From Gammaproteobacteria bacterium (lineage in GTDB: Bacteria > Pseudomonadota > Gammaproteobacteria > Burkholderiales > Gallionellaceae), in the NCBI GenBank assembly GCA_018813765.1, contig JAHJBC010000004.1, positions 62,001 through 126,000 of the forward strand: a stretch of 64,000 nt of DNA, read 5' to 3'. The translations under genes and the position numbers were made by a program. Shown in pieces: positions 54,587 to 62,395 of this stretch (within the stretch, counting starts at the first letter, position 1; the number at the start of each line of letters is the position of its first letter). The notes beneath the pieces are model-generated. The model saw only the letters and a list, made by a program, of their open reading frames with translations, made no database searches and was not told the DNA's origin.

Positions 54587-55012
54587 TTATCTCAGTTCTT
54601 CGTAATGGCGTTCCATGATCTCCAACGCGGCGGCGAGACGCTTGGGCAGCAGGGTGCGCGCCATCGCGAAATCCTGGGAGGTCTCGCCGTAAAAGAGATT
54701 GGTCAGATAGGAGATGCCGATAGCCTCATGCAACTCGGGGTCGGGGATCTGCAGTACTTCGTCGACAAATGCCAGGTGCTCGCTTACGGTCGGCCAGTCT
54801 TGCATCAGTATCGCATCGCGCGTGGCCTGCTTCAGCGCTTCCACTTCCAGACTGGCAACGCCAAAGTCCGCTTCGTCGATGGTTGCCGTTATTTTGGGGA
54901 AGCGTGCCGCGAGACGGTCGGCGAATCGAGGGGAGTCGCCTGTGTTTGAGGGATTGCGTCCCACCATGCCGTAGGCAAACCAGGTACCGGTGCGCTCTTG
55001 ATCGAATGCCAT
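54587..55012 (-). CDS. Hypothetical protein divergent from nifE
   Basis: This 141-residue acidic helical protein begins MAFDQERTGTWFAYGMVGRN and contains 'VSEHLAFVDEVLQIPDPELHEAIGISYLTNLFYGE'. I do not recognise a domain. The start is the ATG at 55012 after a strong AAAGGAGG. It shares the intergenic region and perhaps the NifA site with nifE, which suggests a nitrogen-fixation link. It has its own terminator. Confidence 0.75.
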   Translation of the reverse strand: MAFDQERTGTWFAYGMVGRNPSNTGDSPRFADRLAARFPKITATIDEADFGVASLEVEALKQATRDAILMQDWPTVSEHLAFVDEVLQIPDPELHEAIGISYLTNLFYGETSQDFAMARTLLPKRLAAALEIMERHYEELR

Positions 55013-55119
55013 GTAGACCTCCTTTCGAATAAACACCCTTTGGTGTGTGGGGCATTCTGGGTGTGGGTAGCCCATGTGTCAACCGGCCAAGTGATATATC
55101 TCACTTTGTTGCATGCGCG

Positions 55120-55145
55120 TGTCTTGTAGGGTTTGCTACAAGACA
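55120..55145. promoter_or_regulatory. NifA upstream activator site, nifE operon
   Basis: TGT-N10-ACA (55125-55140) lies within a larger perfect palindrome with arms TGTCTTGTAG and CTACAAGACA and a 6-nt centre. It is about 45 nt before the -24 element and could serve both divergent genes. Confidence 0.8.
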
Positions 55146-55183
55146 TTCAGAAATAAATCACATTGAAATCAATCGGATGTCTT

Positions 55184-55198
55184 TGGCACGGCACTTGC
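55184..55198 (+). promoter_or_regulatory. Sigma-54 promoter, nifE operon
   Basis: TGGCACGGCACTTGC is a consensus -24/-12 element with GG-N10-GC spacing, 35 nt before the nifE ATG. Confidence 0.9.
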
Positions 55199-55233
55199 GA
55201 ATACAAGGGCGTCAATCATTGTGAGCCATTGCC

Positions 55234-56640
55234 ATGCAAGCCAAAGACATCGCCGAATTGCTGAACGAACCGGCCTGCGCACATAACAAGAAGGAGAAAT
55301 CCGGTTGTGCGCGTCCCAAGCCGGGTGCGACGGCGGGCGGTTGCTCGTTCGACGGGGCGCAGATCGCCTTGCTGCCCATCGCCGACGTGGCGCACATCGT
55401 GCACGGGCCCATCGCCTGTGCGGGCAGTTCATGGGAAGGGCGCGGCACGCGATCGTCGGGACCGAAGCTGTTCCGCATCGGCATGACCACCGACCTCACC
55501 GAGCAGGACATCATCATGGGACGCAGCGAGAAGCGCCTGTTCCATGCCATCAAGCAGGCGGTGGATAGCTACTCGCCAGCCGCAGTCTTTGTCTACAACA
55601 CCTGCGTGCCGGCCATGATAGGCGACGATATCGGCGCGGTATGCGCTGCCGCAGCCGAGAAATGCGGCGTGCCGGTGGTGCCGGTGGACTGCGCCGGTTT
55701 CTACGGCACCAAGAATCTGGGCAACCGCATCGCGGGTGAAGCGATGTTCAAATATGTGGTGGGCACGGCGGAACCGTTGCCGGTGCCGCCCGAAGCACAA
55801 CGACCCGGCATCACCGTGCATGATGTGAATCTGATCGGCGAATACAACATCGCGGGCGAATTCTGGAACGTGGCGCCGCTGTTCGACGAACTCGGCCTGC
55901 GCATCCTGTGCACGCTCTCCGGCGATGGCCGCTTCCGCGAAGTACAGACCATGCACCGCGCCGAGGCCAACATGGTGGTGTGCGCCAAGGCGCTGCTCAA
56001 TGTCGCGCGCAAGCTGCAGACCGACTACAAGACGCCATTCTTCGAAGGCAGTTTCTACGGCGTGACCGACACCTCGATGGCGTTCCGCGAATTCGCCAAG
56101 CTGTTGAATGACCCGTCGCTGACCGAACGCACCGAGGCATTGATCGCGAGGGAAGAGGCGAAGATCAACGCCGCACTCGATCCCTGGCGCGAGCGGTTGC
56201 GCGGCAAGCGCGTGTTGCTTTATACCGGCGGCGTGAAGTCGTGGTCGATTGTGTCCGCGCTGCAGGATCTGGGCATGGAAGTCGTCGCCACCGGCACGAA
56301 TAAATCAACGGAAGAAGACAAGGCGCGCATCCGCGAGATCATGGGCGAGAAGACCCGCATGATCACCGACGGCAGTCCCAAAGCGCTGCTCGGCGCGGTG
56401 AAGGAATACCAGGCCGACATCCTCATCGCCGGCGGCCGCAACATGTACACCGCGATGAAGGCGCGCATCCCCTTCCTCGACATCAACCAGGAACGCGAAT
56501 TCGGCTACGAGGGCTACAGCGGCATGCTCGAACTCGCGCGCCAGCTCGCGCTGACGATACAGAGCCCGGTGTGGCCGGCGGTGCGGAAGAGTGCGCCGTG
56601 GGCGAAGGCGGGTGTGCCGGGTGTGGAGTTGGGGGCGTGA
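55234..56640 (+). CDS. nifE: Nitrogenase FeMo-cofactor scaffold subunit NifE
   Basis: This 468-residue protein has the NifE pattern: '[49 protein letters not shown]', '[14 protein letters not shown]', '[23 protein letters not shown]' and C-terminal '[22 protein letters not shown]'. With NifN it forms the scaffold where NifB-co matures to FeMo-co before transfer to NifDK. The conserved Cys residues that hold the cluster are present. Length is normal. It heads the nif operon behind a sigma-54 promoter. Confidence 0.97.
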   Translation: MQAKDIAELLNEPACAHNKKEKSGCARPKPGATAGGCSFDGAQIALLPIADVAHIVHGPIACAGSSWEGRGTRSSGPKLFRIGMTTDLTEQDIIMGRSEKRLFHAIKQAVDSYSPAAVFVYNTCVPAMIGDDIGAVCAAAAEKCGVPVVPVDCAGFYGTKNLGNRIAGEAMFKYVVGTAEPLPVPPEAQRPGITVHDVNLIGEYNIAGEFWNVAPLFDELGLRILCTLSGDGRFREVQTMHRAEANMVVCAKALLNVARKLQTDYKTPFFEGSFYGVTDTSMAFREFAKLLNDPSLTERTEALIAREEAKINAALDPWRERLRGKRVLLYTGGVKSWSIVSALQDLGMEVVATGTNKSTEEDKARIREIMGEKTRMITDGSPKALLGAVKEYQADILIAGGRNMYTAMKARIPFLDINQEREFGYEGYSGMLELARQLALTIQSPVWPAVRKSAPWAKAGVPGVELGA

Positions 56641-56685
56641 TGATGAAATCAACACTGCAACAATTCAATCTCAGCGAATCATTCC

Positions 56686-56790
56686 CTCCCCCTTGCAGGG
56701 GGAGGGCTAGGGTGGGGGTAGAAACTAAGTTATCTGCCGCTCAACTTTTCTACCCCCATCCCAACCTTCCCCCTGCAAGGGGGAAGGAGT
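56686..56790. repeat. Palindromic repeat between nifE and nifN
   Basis: CCCTCCCCCTTGCAGGGGGAGGG-type arms with an internal TAGGGTGGGGGTAGAA/TTCTACCCCCATCCC pair. Confidence 0.85.
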
Positions 56791-56808
56791 CAAAGGAAGG
56801 AGCCCACC

Positions 56809-58242
56809 ATGGCTGAAATCCTGAAACGCAAAAAAGCCCTCGCGGTGAATCCGCTCAAGGCCAGCCAGCCGGTCGGCGCGTCGCTGGCCTTCCTTGGCAT
56901 CAACAAGGCCATCCCCATGCTGCACGGTTCGCAGGGCTGCACCGCGTTCGGCAAGGTTTACTTCGTGCGCCATTTCCGCGAGCCCATCCCGCTGCAGACC
57001 ACCGCGATGGACCAGGTTTCCACCGTGATGAGCGCGGACGAGAACGTGATCCTGGGCCTTGCGGCCATCTGCGAGAAGAGCAAACCCGCGCTGATCGGCC
57101 TGCCCACCACGAGTCTTTCGGAGACTCAGGGCACCGACATCAAGCGCCTGGTGAAGGAGTTCTACGCCGCGCATCCGGAGTACGCGCATATCCCGGTGGT
57201 GCCGGTGAATGCGCCGGATTTCACGGGTTGTCTGGAGAGCGGTTTCGCATTGGCGGTGAAAGCCATATTGGAAACGGTGCTGGCATTCAAAAGCCCTCAC
57301 CCTAACCCTCTCCCAGAGGGAGAGGGGACAAACGTGGGGAGCAATGTGGGACGCCGCAAAAAGCAGGTCAACGTGCTGGCCGGGTCGTTCCTCACACCGG
57401 GCGACATCGAACATATCAAGGAACTCATCGAGGCATTCGGTTTGCGTCCGCTGGTATTGCCCGACATCGGCGATTCGCTCGACGGTCATCTCACCGAGAT
57501 GGAAAGCACGCCGCTGACGGTGGGCGGCACGCCGGTCGGTGACATCGCCAGCATGGGTGAGTCCATCGCCACGCTGGTGCTGGGCAACTCGCTGTTCGAC
57601 GCGGCGGACTATCTGAAGACACAGACCGGCGTGCCGGACTATCGCTTCGACAGCCTGATGGGCATCGATGCGGTGGATACATTTATCTCTGCACTGGCAG
57701 AGATCAGCGGCAAGCCGGTGCCGGAAAAGATCGAGCGCCAGCGTGCGCAGTTGCAGGACGCGATGGTGGATGCTCATTTCATGCTCGGTTTCATGCGCGT
57801 GGCGGTCGCGGCAGATCCCGACCTGCTTTACGGCTTGTCGCGGCTGGTGACGGAGATGGGCGGCGAAGTGGTGGCGGCAATCGCCCCTGCGCGCGCCAAC
57901 ATTTTGCAGCATGTGTTCGCCGCGCAGGTCGGCATCGGCGACCTGGAAGACCTCGAGAACGCTGCCAAACGCAACGGTGCGGAACTTGTCATCAGCAACT
58001 CGCATGCGGTGGAGACCGCGCGCCGTCTTGGCGTGCCGCTGCTGCGTGCGGGCTTTCCCCAGTACGATTTCATCGGCGGCTACCAGCGCCTGTGGGTGGG
58101 CTATCGCGGCACACGCCAGACTTTGTTCGATCTGGCCAATCTGATGATGGCGCAGCATGGACAGCATGAACCGGAACCTTTCGTTTCCATCTACCAACGC
58201 GATTCAAAAAATGCGACACCTGCGCCTGATCAAACCCACTGA
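56809..58242 (+). CDS. nifN: Nitrogenase FeMo-cofactor scaffold subunit NifN, with in-frame repeat insertion
   Basis: This 477-residue protein is NifN: '[61 protein letters not shown]', '[16 protein letters not shown]' and '[25 protein letters not shown]'. It pairs with NifE. Residues about 162-174 read [12 protein letters not shown], the translation of a dispersed 37-bp repeat (57293-57329), lying between '[12 protein letters not shown]' and '[12 protein letters not shown]', where a short surface loop is expected. The frame is kept, so the protein is probably functional. Confidence 0.95.
   Translation: MAEILKRKKALAVNPLKASQPVGASLAFLGINKAIPMLHGSQGCTAFGKVYFVRHFREPIPLQTTAMDQVSTVMSADENVILGLAAICEKSKPALIGLPTTSLSETQGTDIKRLVKEFYAAHPEYAHIPVVPVNAPDFTGCLESGFALAVKAILETVLAFKSPHPNPLPEGEGTNVGSNVGRRKKQVNVLAGSFLTPGDIEHIKELIEAFGLRPLVLPDIGDSLDGHLTEMESTPLTVGGTPVGDIASMGESIATLVLGNSLFDAADYLKTQTGVPDYRFDSLMGIDAVDTFISALAEISGKPVPEKIERQRAQLQDAMVDAHFMLGFMRVAVAADPDLLYGLSRLVTEMGGEVVAAIAPARANILQHVFAAQVGIGDLEDLENAAKRNGAELVISNSHAVETARRLGVPLLRAGFPQYDFIGGYQRLWVGYRGTRQTLFDLANLMMAQHGQHEPEPFVSIYQRDSKNATPAPDQTH
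57293..57329. repeat. Dispersed repeat inside nifN
   Basis: GCCCTCACCCTAACCCTCTC through GAGGGAGAGGGGAC, 37 bp, identical to 62852-62888 in intergenic DNA. The CTCTCCC/GGGAGAG arms form a hairpin. Confidence 0.9.
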
Positions 58243-58252
58243 GGAGGCGGCG

Positions 58253-58666
58253 ATGAAAGTGAAGATCGCCTTCGCCACCAGCGACCGCCGTGCGGTGAAC
58301 CAGCATTTCGGTGCGGCGGAAGCATTCGCCATCTACGAAGTGGGCGAGGGCGAGACAAGGTTGATCGAAGTGGCCGAGTTCATCGAGACCGCGATGGATG
58401 GCCACGAAGGCAAGCTCGCCGCCAAGGTCGAACTGCTGGGCGATTGCGCGGCGGTGTATTGCAACGCGGTGGGCGCATCGGCCATCCAGCAATTATTGGC
58501 CGCAAGCATACAGCCCATGCGCGTGGACGAGGGCACGCTCATCGACGAACTGCTGTGCGGACTGCAAAAGAATCTGGTCAACGATCCGCCGGTGTGGCTG
58601 GCGAAGCATCTGAAGAAGCAAGCAGGCGGCAAGGATTTTGCGGCTGACGAGGAGTGGCAGGAATGA
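58253..58666 (+). CDS. nifX: NifX, FeMo-cofactor intermediate carrier
   Basis: This 137-residue protein has the NifX/NifB C-terminal-like dinitrogenase cofactor-binding domain: 'MKVKIAFATSDRRAVNQHFGAAEAFAIYEV', and 'CAAVYCNAVGASAIQQLLAASIQPMRV'. NifX binds NifB-co and VK-cluster between NifB and NifEN. It follows nifN by 10 nt with GAGGAGG before the ATG. The frame opens upstream inside nifN, but the ATG at 58253 gives the family start. Confidence 0.93.
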   Translation: MKVKIAFATSDRRAVNQHFGAAEAFAIYEVGEGETRLIEVAEFIETAMDGHEGKLAAKVELLGDCAAVYCNAVGASAIQQLLAASIQPMRVDEGTLIDELLCGLQKNLVNDPPVWLAKHLKKQAGGKDFAADEEWQE

Positions 58667-58722
58667 CAATAAACCATGTGATTGAAAATTGTGGCGCATA
58701 CGCAAGGAATTGCGCTGCTTTT

Positions 58723-58780
58723 GTAGGTGCGAATTTATTCGCACATGCTCTTATGGTTGTGCGAATAAATTCGCACCTAC
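58723..58780. repeat. Palindromic repeat, GTAGGTGCGAAT family, second copy
   Basis: GTAGGTGCGAATTTATTCGC arms like 47346-47401, between nifX and the RseC-like gene. Confidence 0.9.
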
Positions 58781-58802
58781 AACAGTCCCATGGGTTTGCA
58801 AA

Positions 58803-59213
58803 ATGATCGCGACAACAGCACGTGTAGTCTCTGCCGCCGATGGCATCGCGCAGGTCGAGTCAACGGAGAAGTCCGGTTGCGGCGGCTGTGCGTCGCGCGA
58901 GGCATGCGGCGTGTCCGGGCTGGGCAAATTTTTCTCGCACAAGCGCAAGACCATACCCGTGCAATGCGATGCGGACGTGCGCGCGGGCGATGAATTGAAT
59001 TTGAGCATGGAAGAGGGCGAACTGCTCAAGGCCGGATTGCTGGCCTATCTGTTGCCCAGCGTGCTGGCCCTGGCAGGCGCGGGTATCGCGACAGCGTTCG
59101 GTCTCGGCGATGTTGGCGCGGCGCTGGGGGCGGCGAACGGGATGGCACTCGGGTTCCTGCTCGGTCGCTGGACCGGCTGGGTGCCGCAAATGAATGCACA
59201 GAAACTGAGGTAG
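58803..59213 (+). CDS. RseC/MucC-family protein in the nif region
   Basis: This 136-residue protein has an N-terminal Cys motif 'SGCGGCASREACGVSGLGKFFSHKRK' (C26, C29, C35), then two helices (about 74-95 and 105-125), the RseC/MucC layout. RseC relates to SoxR reduction and, with Rnf/Rsx-type complexes, to electron transfer. Here it may link to nitrogenase electron supply; this is inference. The ATG at 58803 is used; upstream sequence is repeat. Confidence 0.85.
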   Translation: MIATTARVVSAADGIAQVESTEKSGCGGCASREACGVSGLGKFFSHKRKTIPVQCDADVRAGDELNLSMEEGELLKAGLLAYLLPSVLALAGAGIATAFGLGDVGAALGAANGMALGFLLGRWTGWVPQMNAQKLR

Positions 59214-59218
59214 CAGGT

Positions 59219-59312
59219 TTCCCCCTTTGAAAAAAGGGGGGCAGGGGGGGATTTAAGTGCGGAGGCAATACAGCGAGTTTCAAATCCCCCTCCATCCCCC
59301 TTTGCTAAAGGG
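59219..59312. repeat. Palindromic G-rich/C-rich repeat
   Basis: TTCCCCCTTTGAAAAAAGGGGGG and the closing complement with CCCCCTTTGCTAAAGGGGGAAG; family of 54401-54511. Confidence 0.8.
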
Positions 59313-59378
59313 GGAAGTGTTTAAGCGGCGCATGTCGTCAGAGATCAAATAGAGAAATTCAACTGAAGGAGAAACACC

Positions 59379-59840
59379 ATGAACCAGGCAGTCGCAGCAG
59401 ACCCGTTGATGTCCACCGATTTCATCATGGAGATGGCCAAGCAGATGCGCGCCATCGACAGCTACGGCACCTATGACGGCTGGCCGGTGGAACGCATCCT
59501 CGCGCCGTACGTGGTGACCAAGGAGCAGCGCCGCGAGATCCCAGTGATCGGCGATCCGGACGAGATCCTGCTGGCGCGCGTCAAGTGCTTCTACAACGCG
59601 ATCGCTTCTCTGATCGAGAAGGAATGCGGCCAGATGGCCGTGCCCATGCTCAACATCACGCATGAAGGCTTCGGCCGCGCGATCATCACCGTGGGCAAGC
59701 TGGTGGTGGTGGACAAGACCCTGCGCGACGTGCACCGCTACGGCTACGAGAGCCTGTCGAAGATGAAGGATGAGGCGGACAAGCTGCTTTCCGTCGCACT
59801 GGAGATCGTGGGCAAGCATCCGGATGTGGCGGGGATGTGA
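59379..59840 (+). CDS. NifX-associated nitrogen fixation protein (DUF269)
   Basis: This 153-residue protein has the DUF269 pattern: 'STDFIMEMAKQMRAIDSYGTYDGWPVERILAPYVVTKEQRREIPVIGDPDEILLARVKCFYNAIASLIEKE' and C-terminal 'GRAIITVGKLVVVDKTLRDVHRYGYESLSKMKDEADK'. It is found next to nifX in many diazotrophs; function is undefined. AAGGAG precedes the ATG. Confidence 0.93.
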   Translation: MNQAVAADPLMSTDFIMEMAKQMRAIDSYGTYDGWPVERILAPYVVTKEQRREIPVIGDPDEILLARVKCFYNAIASLIEKECGQMAVPMLNITHEGFGRAIITVGKLVVVDKTLRDVHRYGYESLSKMKDEADKLLSVALEIVGKHPDVAGM

Positions 59841-59871
59841 ATACCGAGTGTTGGGTGCTGAGTTCCGAGTT

Positions 59872-59966
59872 GTAGGGCGCAATAAGCGCAGCGCATTGCG
59901 CCGAATGAAGATGTCGGTCTGGCACCCTGAAATACGGCGCAATGCCCGATGGTTATTGCGCCCTAC
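59872..59966. repeat. Palindromic repeat, GTAGGGCGCAAT family
   Basis: GTAGGGCGCAATAAGCGCAGCG at one end and complementary TTATTGCGCCCTAC at the other, with inner GCGCATTGCGCCG/CGGCGCAATGC. Confidence 0.85.
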
Positions 59967-59987
59967 ATCTGAGTAATGGAGTTACAG

Positions 59988-60206
59988 ATGAATGAAGATG
60001 AACTGAAAGCCCTCGACAAGGAAGTGAAGAAGCTCAAGCGCATCGCGACCGAATGGGCGGGGCAGATGCACGACCTGGTCGAGGAGCGCCTGCCGGCGGC
60101 CTACAAGGAGATACCCGGCATCGCGCAATCGACTTATGACGCCTGCCAGGCATGGGCCGAGGCGAATGCGAGGCTGACCGCGGCGCAGAAAGAGATGCAG
60201 GGATAG
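59988..60206 (+). CDS. CCE_0567/DUF683-type nif metalloprotein
   Basis: This 72-residue helical protein (MNEDELKALDKEVKKLKRIATEWAGQMHDLVEERLPAAYKEIPG) matches small DUF683 proteins found after the DUF269 gene in nif operons; a cyanobacterial relative binds metal as a helical dimer. The ATG at 59988 has GGAG at 6 nt; an ATG 12 nt earlier is less likely. Confidence 0.9.
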   Translation: MNEDELKALDKEVKKLKRIATEWAGQMHDLVEERLPAAYKEIPGIAQSTYDACQAWAEANARLTAAQKEMQG

Positions 60207-60208
60207 TT

Positions 60209-60400
60209 GTACTCCCTTCCCCCGTAGGCGGGGGAAGGGCTGGGGATGAGGGGCGGAAGGGGAAAGCCCATCTGGCTTGTGCTCGCAGACCCTCACCCCA
60301 ACCCCTGGTGAAACAACTAGCCATTCGACTAGGCTGGCAAACAACGCCAGCCAAGTCGCTGGTTATCTCCCTCCTGCGGGAGAGGGGCTTTCAAGGTAGC
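60209..60400. repeat. Palindromic repeat interrupted by a nested hairpin element
   Basis: CTCCCTTCCCCCGTAGGCGGGGGAAGGG-type module, then CCCTCACCCCAACCCC, which is broken at 60308-60366 by a 59-nt element before TCCCTCCTGCGGGAGAGGGG resumes. Confidence 0.8.
60308..60366. mobile_element. Nested hairpin element, copy 1
   Basis: Starts GTGAAACAACTAGCCATTCG and ends CAAGTCGCTGGTTAT around hairpin GGCTGGC-AAACAAC-GCCAGCC. It shares its flanks, inverted, with 62297-62350 and sits inside an unrelated dispersed repeat. Confidence 0.75.
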
Positions 60401-60422
60401 AAGATATTAAGGAGAGAGAGAT

Positions 60423-60713
60423 ATGGCCAACATCACCGGAACCACCCGAGGCGGCACGCCTTATGAGCCCACTTACATCACCGCGCTGAACGCGGCCAAC
60501 TGCATCGGCTGCGGCCGCTGTTACAAGGTCTGCCCGCGCAAGGTGTTCGAGCTGGTCGAACGCGACGAGGACGACGAGAACTACGACGAGGACGAGGACA
60601 ACGCCATGGTGATGACGCTCGCCGACGCGATGGATTGCATCGGCTGCGGCTCCTGCGGTCGCGTCTGTCCCAAGCAGTGCCAGACCCATCAACCGATGCC
60701 GATGGGAGCCTGA
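60423..60713 (+). CDS. fdxB: Nif-specific ferredoxin III
   Basis: This 96-residue ferredoxin has two 4Fe-4S motifs: C27-x2-C30-x2-C33-x3-C37 ('NCIGCGRCYKVCPRK') and C72-x2-C75-x2-C78-x3-C82 ('DCIGCGSCGRVCPKQC'), separated by an acidic insert (46-59). This is the nif-specific ferredoxin III form, a likely electron donor in FeMo-cofactor synthesis or to nitrogenase reductase. The next gene starts 1 nt after its stop. Confidence 0.95.
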   Translation: MANITGTTRGGTPYEPTYITALNAANCIGCGRCYKVCPRKVFELVERDEDDENYDEDEDNAMVMTLADAMDCIGCGSCGRVCPKQCQTHQPMPMGA

Positions 60714-60714
60714 T

Positions 60715-61038
60715 ATGCCGAAACCAGCTAAACATGTTTTCCTGTGTACCCAGAACCGTCCCGCCGGACACCCGCGCGGGTCCTGCGGCCAAAATGGTTG
60801 CGCCGAGGTGGCGGAAGAATTTATGCAGCAATGGCAGCAGCGCCAGTGCTTCCCCCAGGTGCAGGTGACGCCCAGCAGTTGCATCGGCCCGTGCAGTATG
60901 GGGCCGAACATCCTGGTCTATCCGGAAGGTGTGCTGTACAACAAAGTCACCAAGGCCGATGTGAGCGCGATATTCGACGAGCACCTGCTGGGCGGCACGC
61001 CGGTCGAACGGCTGAAGGCGCCGGCCGATCTATGGTAG
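60715..61038 (+). CDS. Thioredoxin-like [2Fe-2S] ferredoxin
   Basis: This 107-residue protein has the thioredoxin-fold [2Fe-2S] ligand pattern C11, C24, C56, C60 ('HVFLCTQNRP', 'GSCGQNGC', 'SSCIGPCSMGPNILVYPEGVLY'), like the Azotobacter Shethna-type nif ferredoxin. Extra Cys at 29 and 45. It overlaps the next gene by 7 nt. Confidence 0.9.
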   Translation: MPKPAKHVFLCTQNRPAGHPRGSCGQNGCAEVAEEFMQQWQQRQCFPQVQVTPSSCIGPCSMGPNILVYPEGVLYNKVTKADVSAIFDEHLLGGTPVERLKAPADLW

Positions 61039-61406
61039 TTCTTGCACAAGAGCGCGTGCTGCCTGCCGGACTTGAGGCGCAGACAGCACGCATCGTGCAG
61101 ATATTGCAGCAACAGGCGGAGCGATACTCAGCCATCGGCGACGCGCCAAAGATCAGTATTGACGAGCTCCGTTTTGCCTGCGTCACTGATCCTTCCAACC
61201 AGCAGGCAGGTTACGAGGGCATCTGGCGCAACCGGCGCGGGGATCGCTGCGGCAGTCTCACCTTCAACAGCGATGGCAGTTTTTATGCCGAGTACGACCT
61301 GTTCTGTCCGCATCCGCGCGACGAGCGCTGGTTCGTCGAGATGATCACGGCATGGGGTGCAGGTGAGAAGGTGCACAGCGAAGCAAAACTGATTCCGAGA
61401 ATGTGA
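61032..61406 (+). CDS. Conserved hypothetical protein in the nif operon
   Basis: This 124-residue protein begins MVVLAQERVLPAGLEAQT and contains 'YEGIWRNRRGDRCGSLTFNSDGSFYAEYDLFCPHPRDERWFVEMITAWG', a beta-rich pattern. I do not recognise the family. It overlaps the ferredoxin stop and ends 8 nt before nifZ, so it belongs to the operon. Confidence 0.8.
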   Translation: MVVLAQERVLPAGLEAQTARIVQILQQQAERYSAIGDAPKISIDELRFACVTDPSNQQAGYEGIWRNRRGDRCGSLTFNSDGSFYAEYDLFCPHPRDERWFVEMITAWGAGEKVHSEAKLIPRM

Positions 61407-61414
61407 GGCGAGAG

Positions 61415-61687
61415 ATGAGCAAGTTCCAGATGGGCGACATGGTCTACGCCGCGCAGGACCTCTTCAACGAAGTGAACGAAGAGACCGGCGAGAGCGCCAT
61501 TCCCGGCATTGCTCCCGAAGCATTGCTGGCTGCCACCGGCACGCGCGGCGTCATCGTCAACGTCGGCCATGTGGAGGAACTGCCGGATCAGGAGATCTAT
61601 CTGGTGCGTTTCGAGACCGATGCGGAAGGCACGCTCGCCGAACCCATCGGCTGTCTGGCGGACGAGTTGAGCGGGTCTGCCTCCTAG
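61415..61687 (+). CDS. nifZ: NifZ domain protein
   Basis: This 90-residue protein has the NifZ pattern: 'KFQMGDMVYAAQDLFNE', 'PEALLAATGTRGVIVNVGHVEELPDQEIYLVRFE' and 'PIGCLADELSG'. NifZ aids maturation of the P-cluster in NifDK. It is the last gene of the run starting at nifE. The ATG at 61415 matches the family start; the frame opens at 61403 with GTG. Confidence 0.93.
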   Translation: MSKFQMGDMVYAAQDLFNEVNEETGESAIPGIAPEALLAATGTRGVIVNVGHVEELPDQEIYLVRFETDAEGTLAEPIGCLADELSGSAS

Positions 61688-61806
61688 CATCACCTCACCA
61701 CCAATCCGACTGCCCATCCCGCGCTCGACCTTGCTCCGTGGCGGGTCTCTGCCTCGGGCGTTTGATATAAACTGCGCGCCCTCACGGATAAGAAGCGAAC
61801 CCGACA

Positions 61807-62184
61807 ATGATCAAGATATTTTTCCGAACCCTGCGCCTGATCCTGATGCCCTTCATGCTGCTGTGGGCCAGATTGGCGATGCCCAAAGGTATTGTGCGCA
61901 GCGCGGAGGCGCAACGGCAGGTCGATGTGGAATGCGGGCAACTGGCGCTCTATCACTTCAAGACCTGCCCGTTCTGCATCAAGGTACGCCACGAGATGGC
62001 CAGGCTGTCTTTACCGATCGCGCTGCGCGACGCGCAGCATGACGCCGGACATCGCGAGGCATTGATGCAGGGCGGCGGCAAGGTGCAGACCCCGTGCCTG
62101 CGCATCACCGACGCACAGGGTCAGGTGCAGTGGCTGTACGAATCGGGTGACATCATCCGCTATCTGCAGCAGCGGTTTGCGTGA
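61807..62184 (+). CDS. Membrane-anchored glutaredoxin-like protein
   Basis: This 125-residue protein has an N-terminal hydrophobic segment (LRLILMPFMLLWARLAM) and a glutaredoxin/GST-N fold with CPFC (C54, C57 in 'FKTCPFCIKVRHEM') and 'KVQTPCLRITDAQG' (cis-Pro region). It probably reduces thiols or handles glutathione at the membrane. It follows a 119-nt spacer with a TATAAA-like -10. Confidence 0.9.
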   Translation: MIKIFFRTLRLILMPFMLLWARLAMPKGIVRSAEAQRQVDVECGQLALYHFKTCPFCIKVRHEMARLSLPIALRDAQHDAGHREALMQGGGKVQTPCLRITDAQGQVQWLYESGDIIRYLQQRFA

Positions 62185-62189
62185 GCTAC

Positions 62190-62357
62190 CGTCATTCCGG
62201 CGAAGGCCTGAATCCAGTCAGCAAACAAACTCCTGCAACGCGGGACAAATGCTAAATGCATGTTTGATAAACCCGCTGGATTCCGGCCTTCGCCGGATAA
62301 CCAGCGACTTGCCCGCTTTCGGGCTTAGTCGAATGGCTAGTAGTTTCATCAATGACG
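62190..62357. repeat. Palindromic repeat, CGTCATTCCGG family, interrupted
   Basis: CGTCATTCCGGCGAAGGCC opens at 62190; the right arm GGATTCCGGCCTTCGCCGG is split from its final AATGACG by 54 nt (62297-62350). Confidence 0.85.
62297..62350. mobile_element. Nested hairpin element, copy 2
   Basis: Starts ATAACCAGCGACTTG, hairpin GCCCG-CTTT-CGGGC, ends TAGTCGAATGGCTAGTAGTT plus TCATC. Flanks match copy 1 (60308-60366) in inverse orientation, but the inner hairpin differs while keeping pairing. Confidence 0.78.
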
Positions 62358-62395
62358 AGGTAACAGGTTTTGTGTGTTGGCCAATTATGGAATGC

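Noticed and set aside
60308-62350. Integron attC sites
   Set aside because: The paired ends lack the GTTRRRY and RYYYAAC core sites and there is no cassette or integrase.
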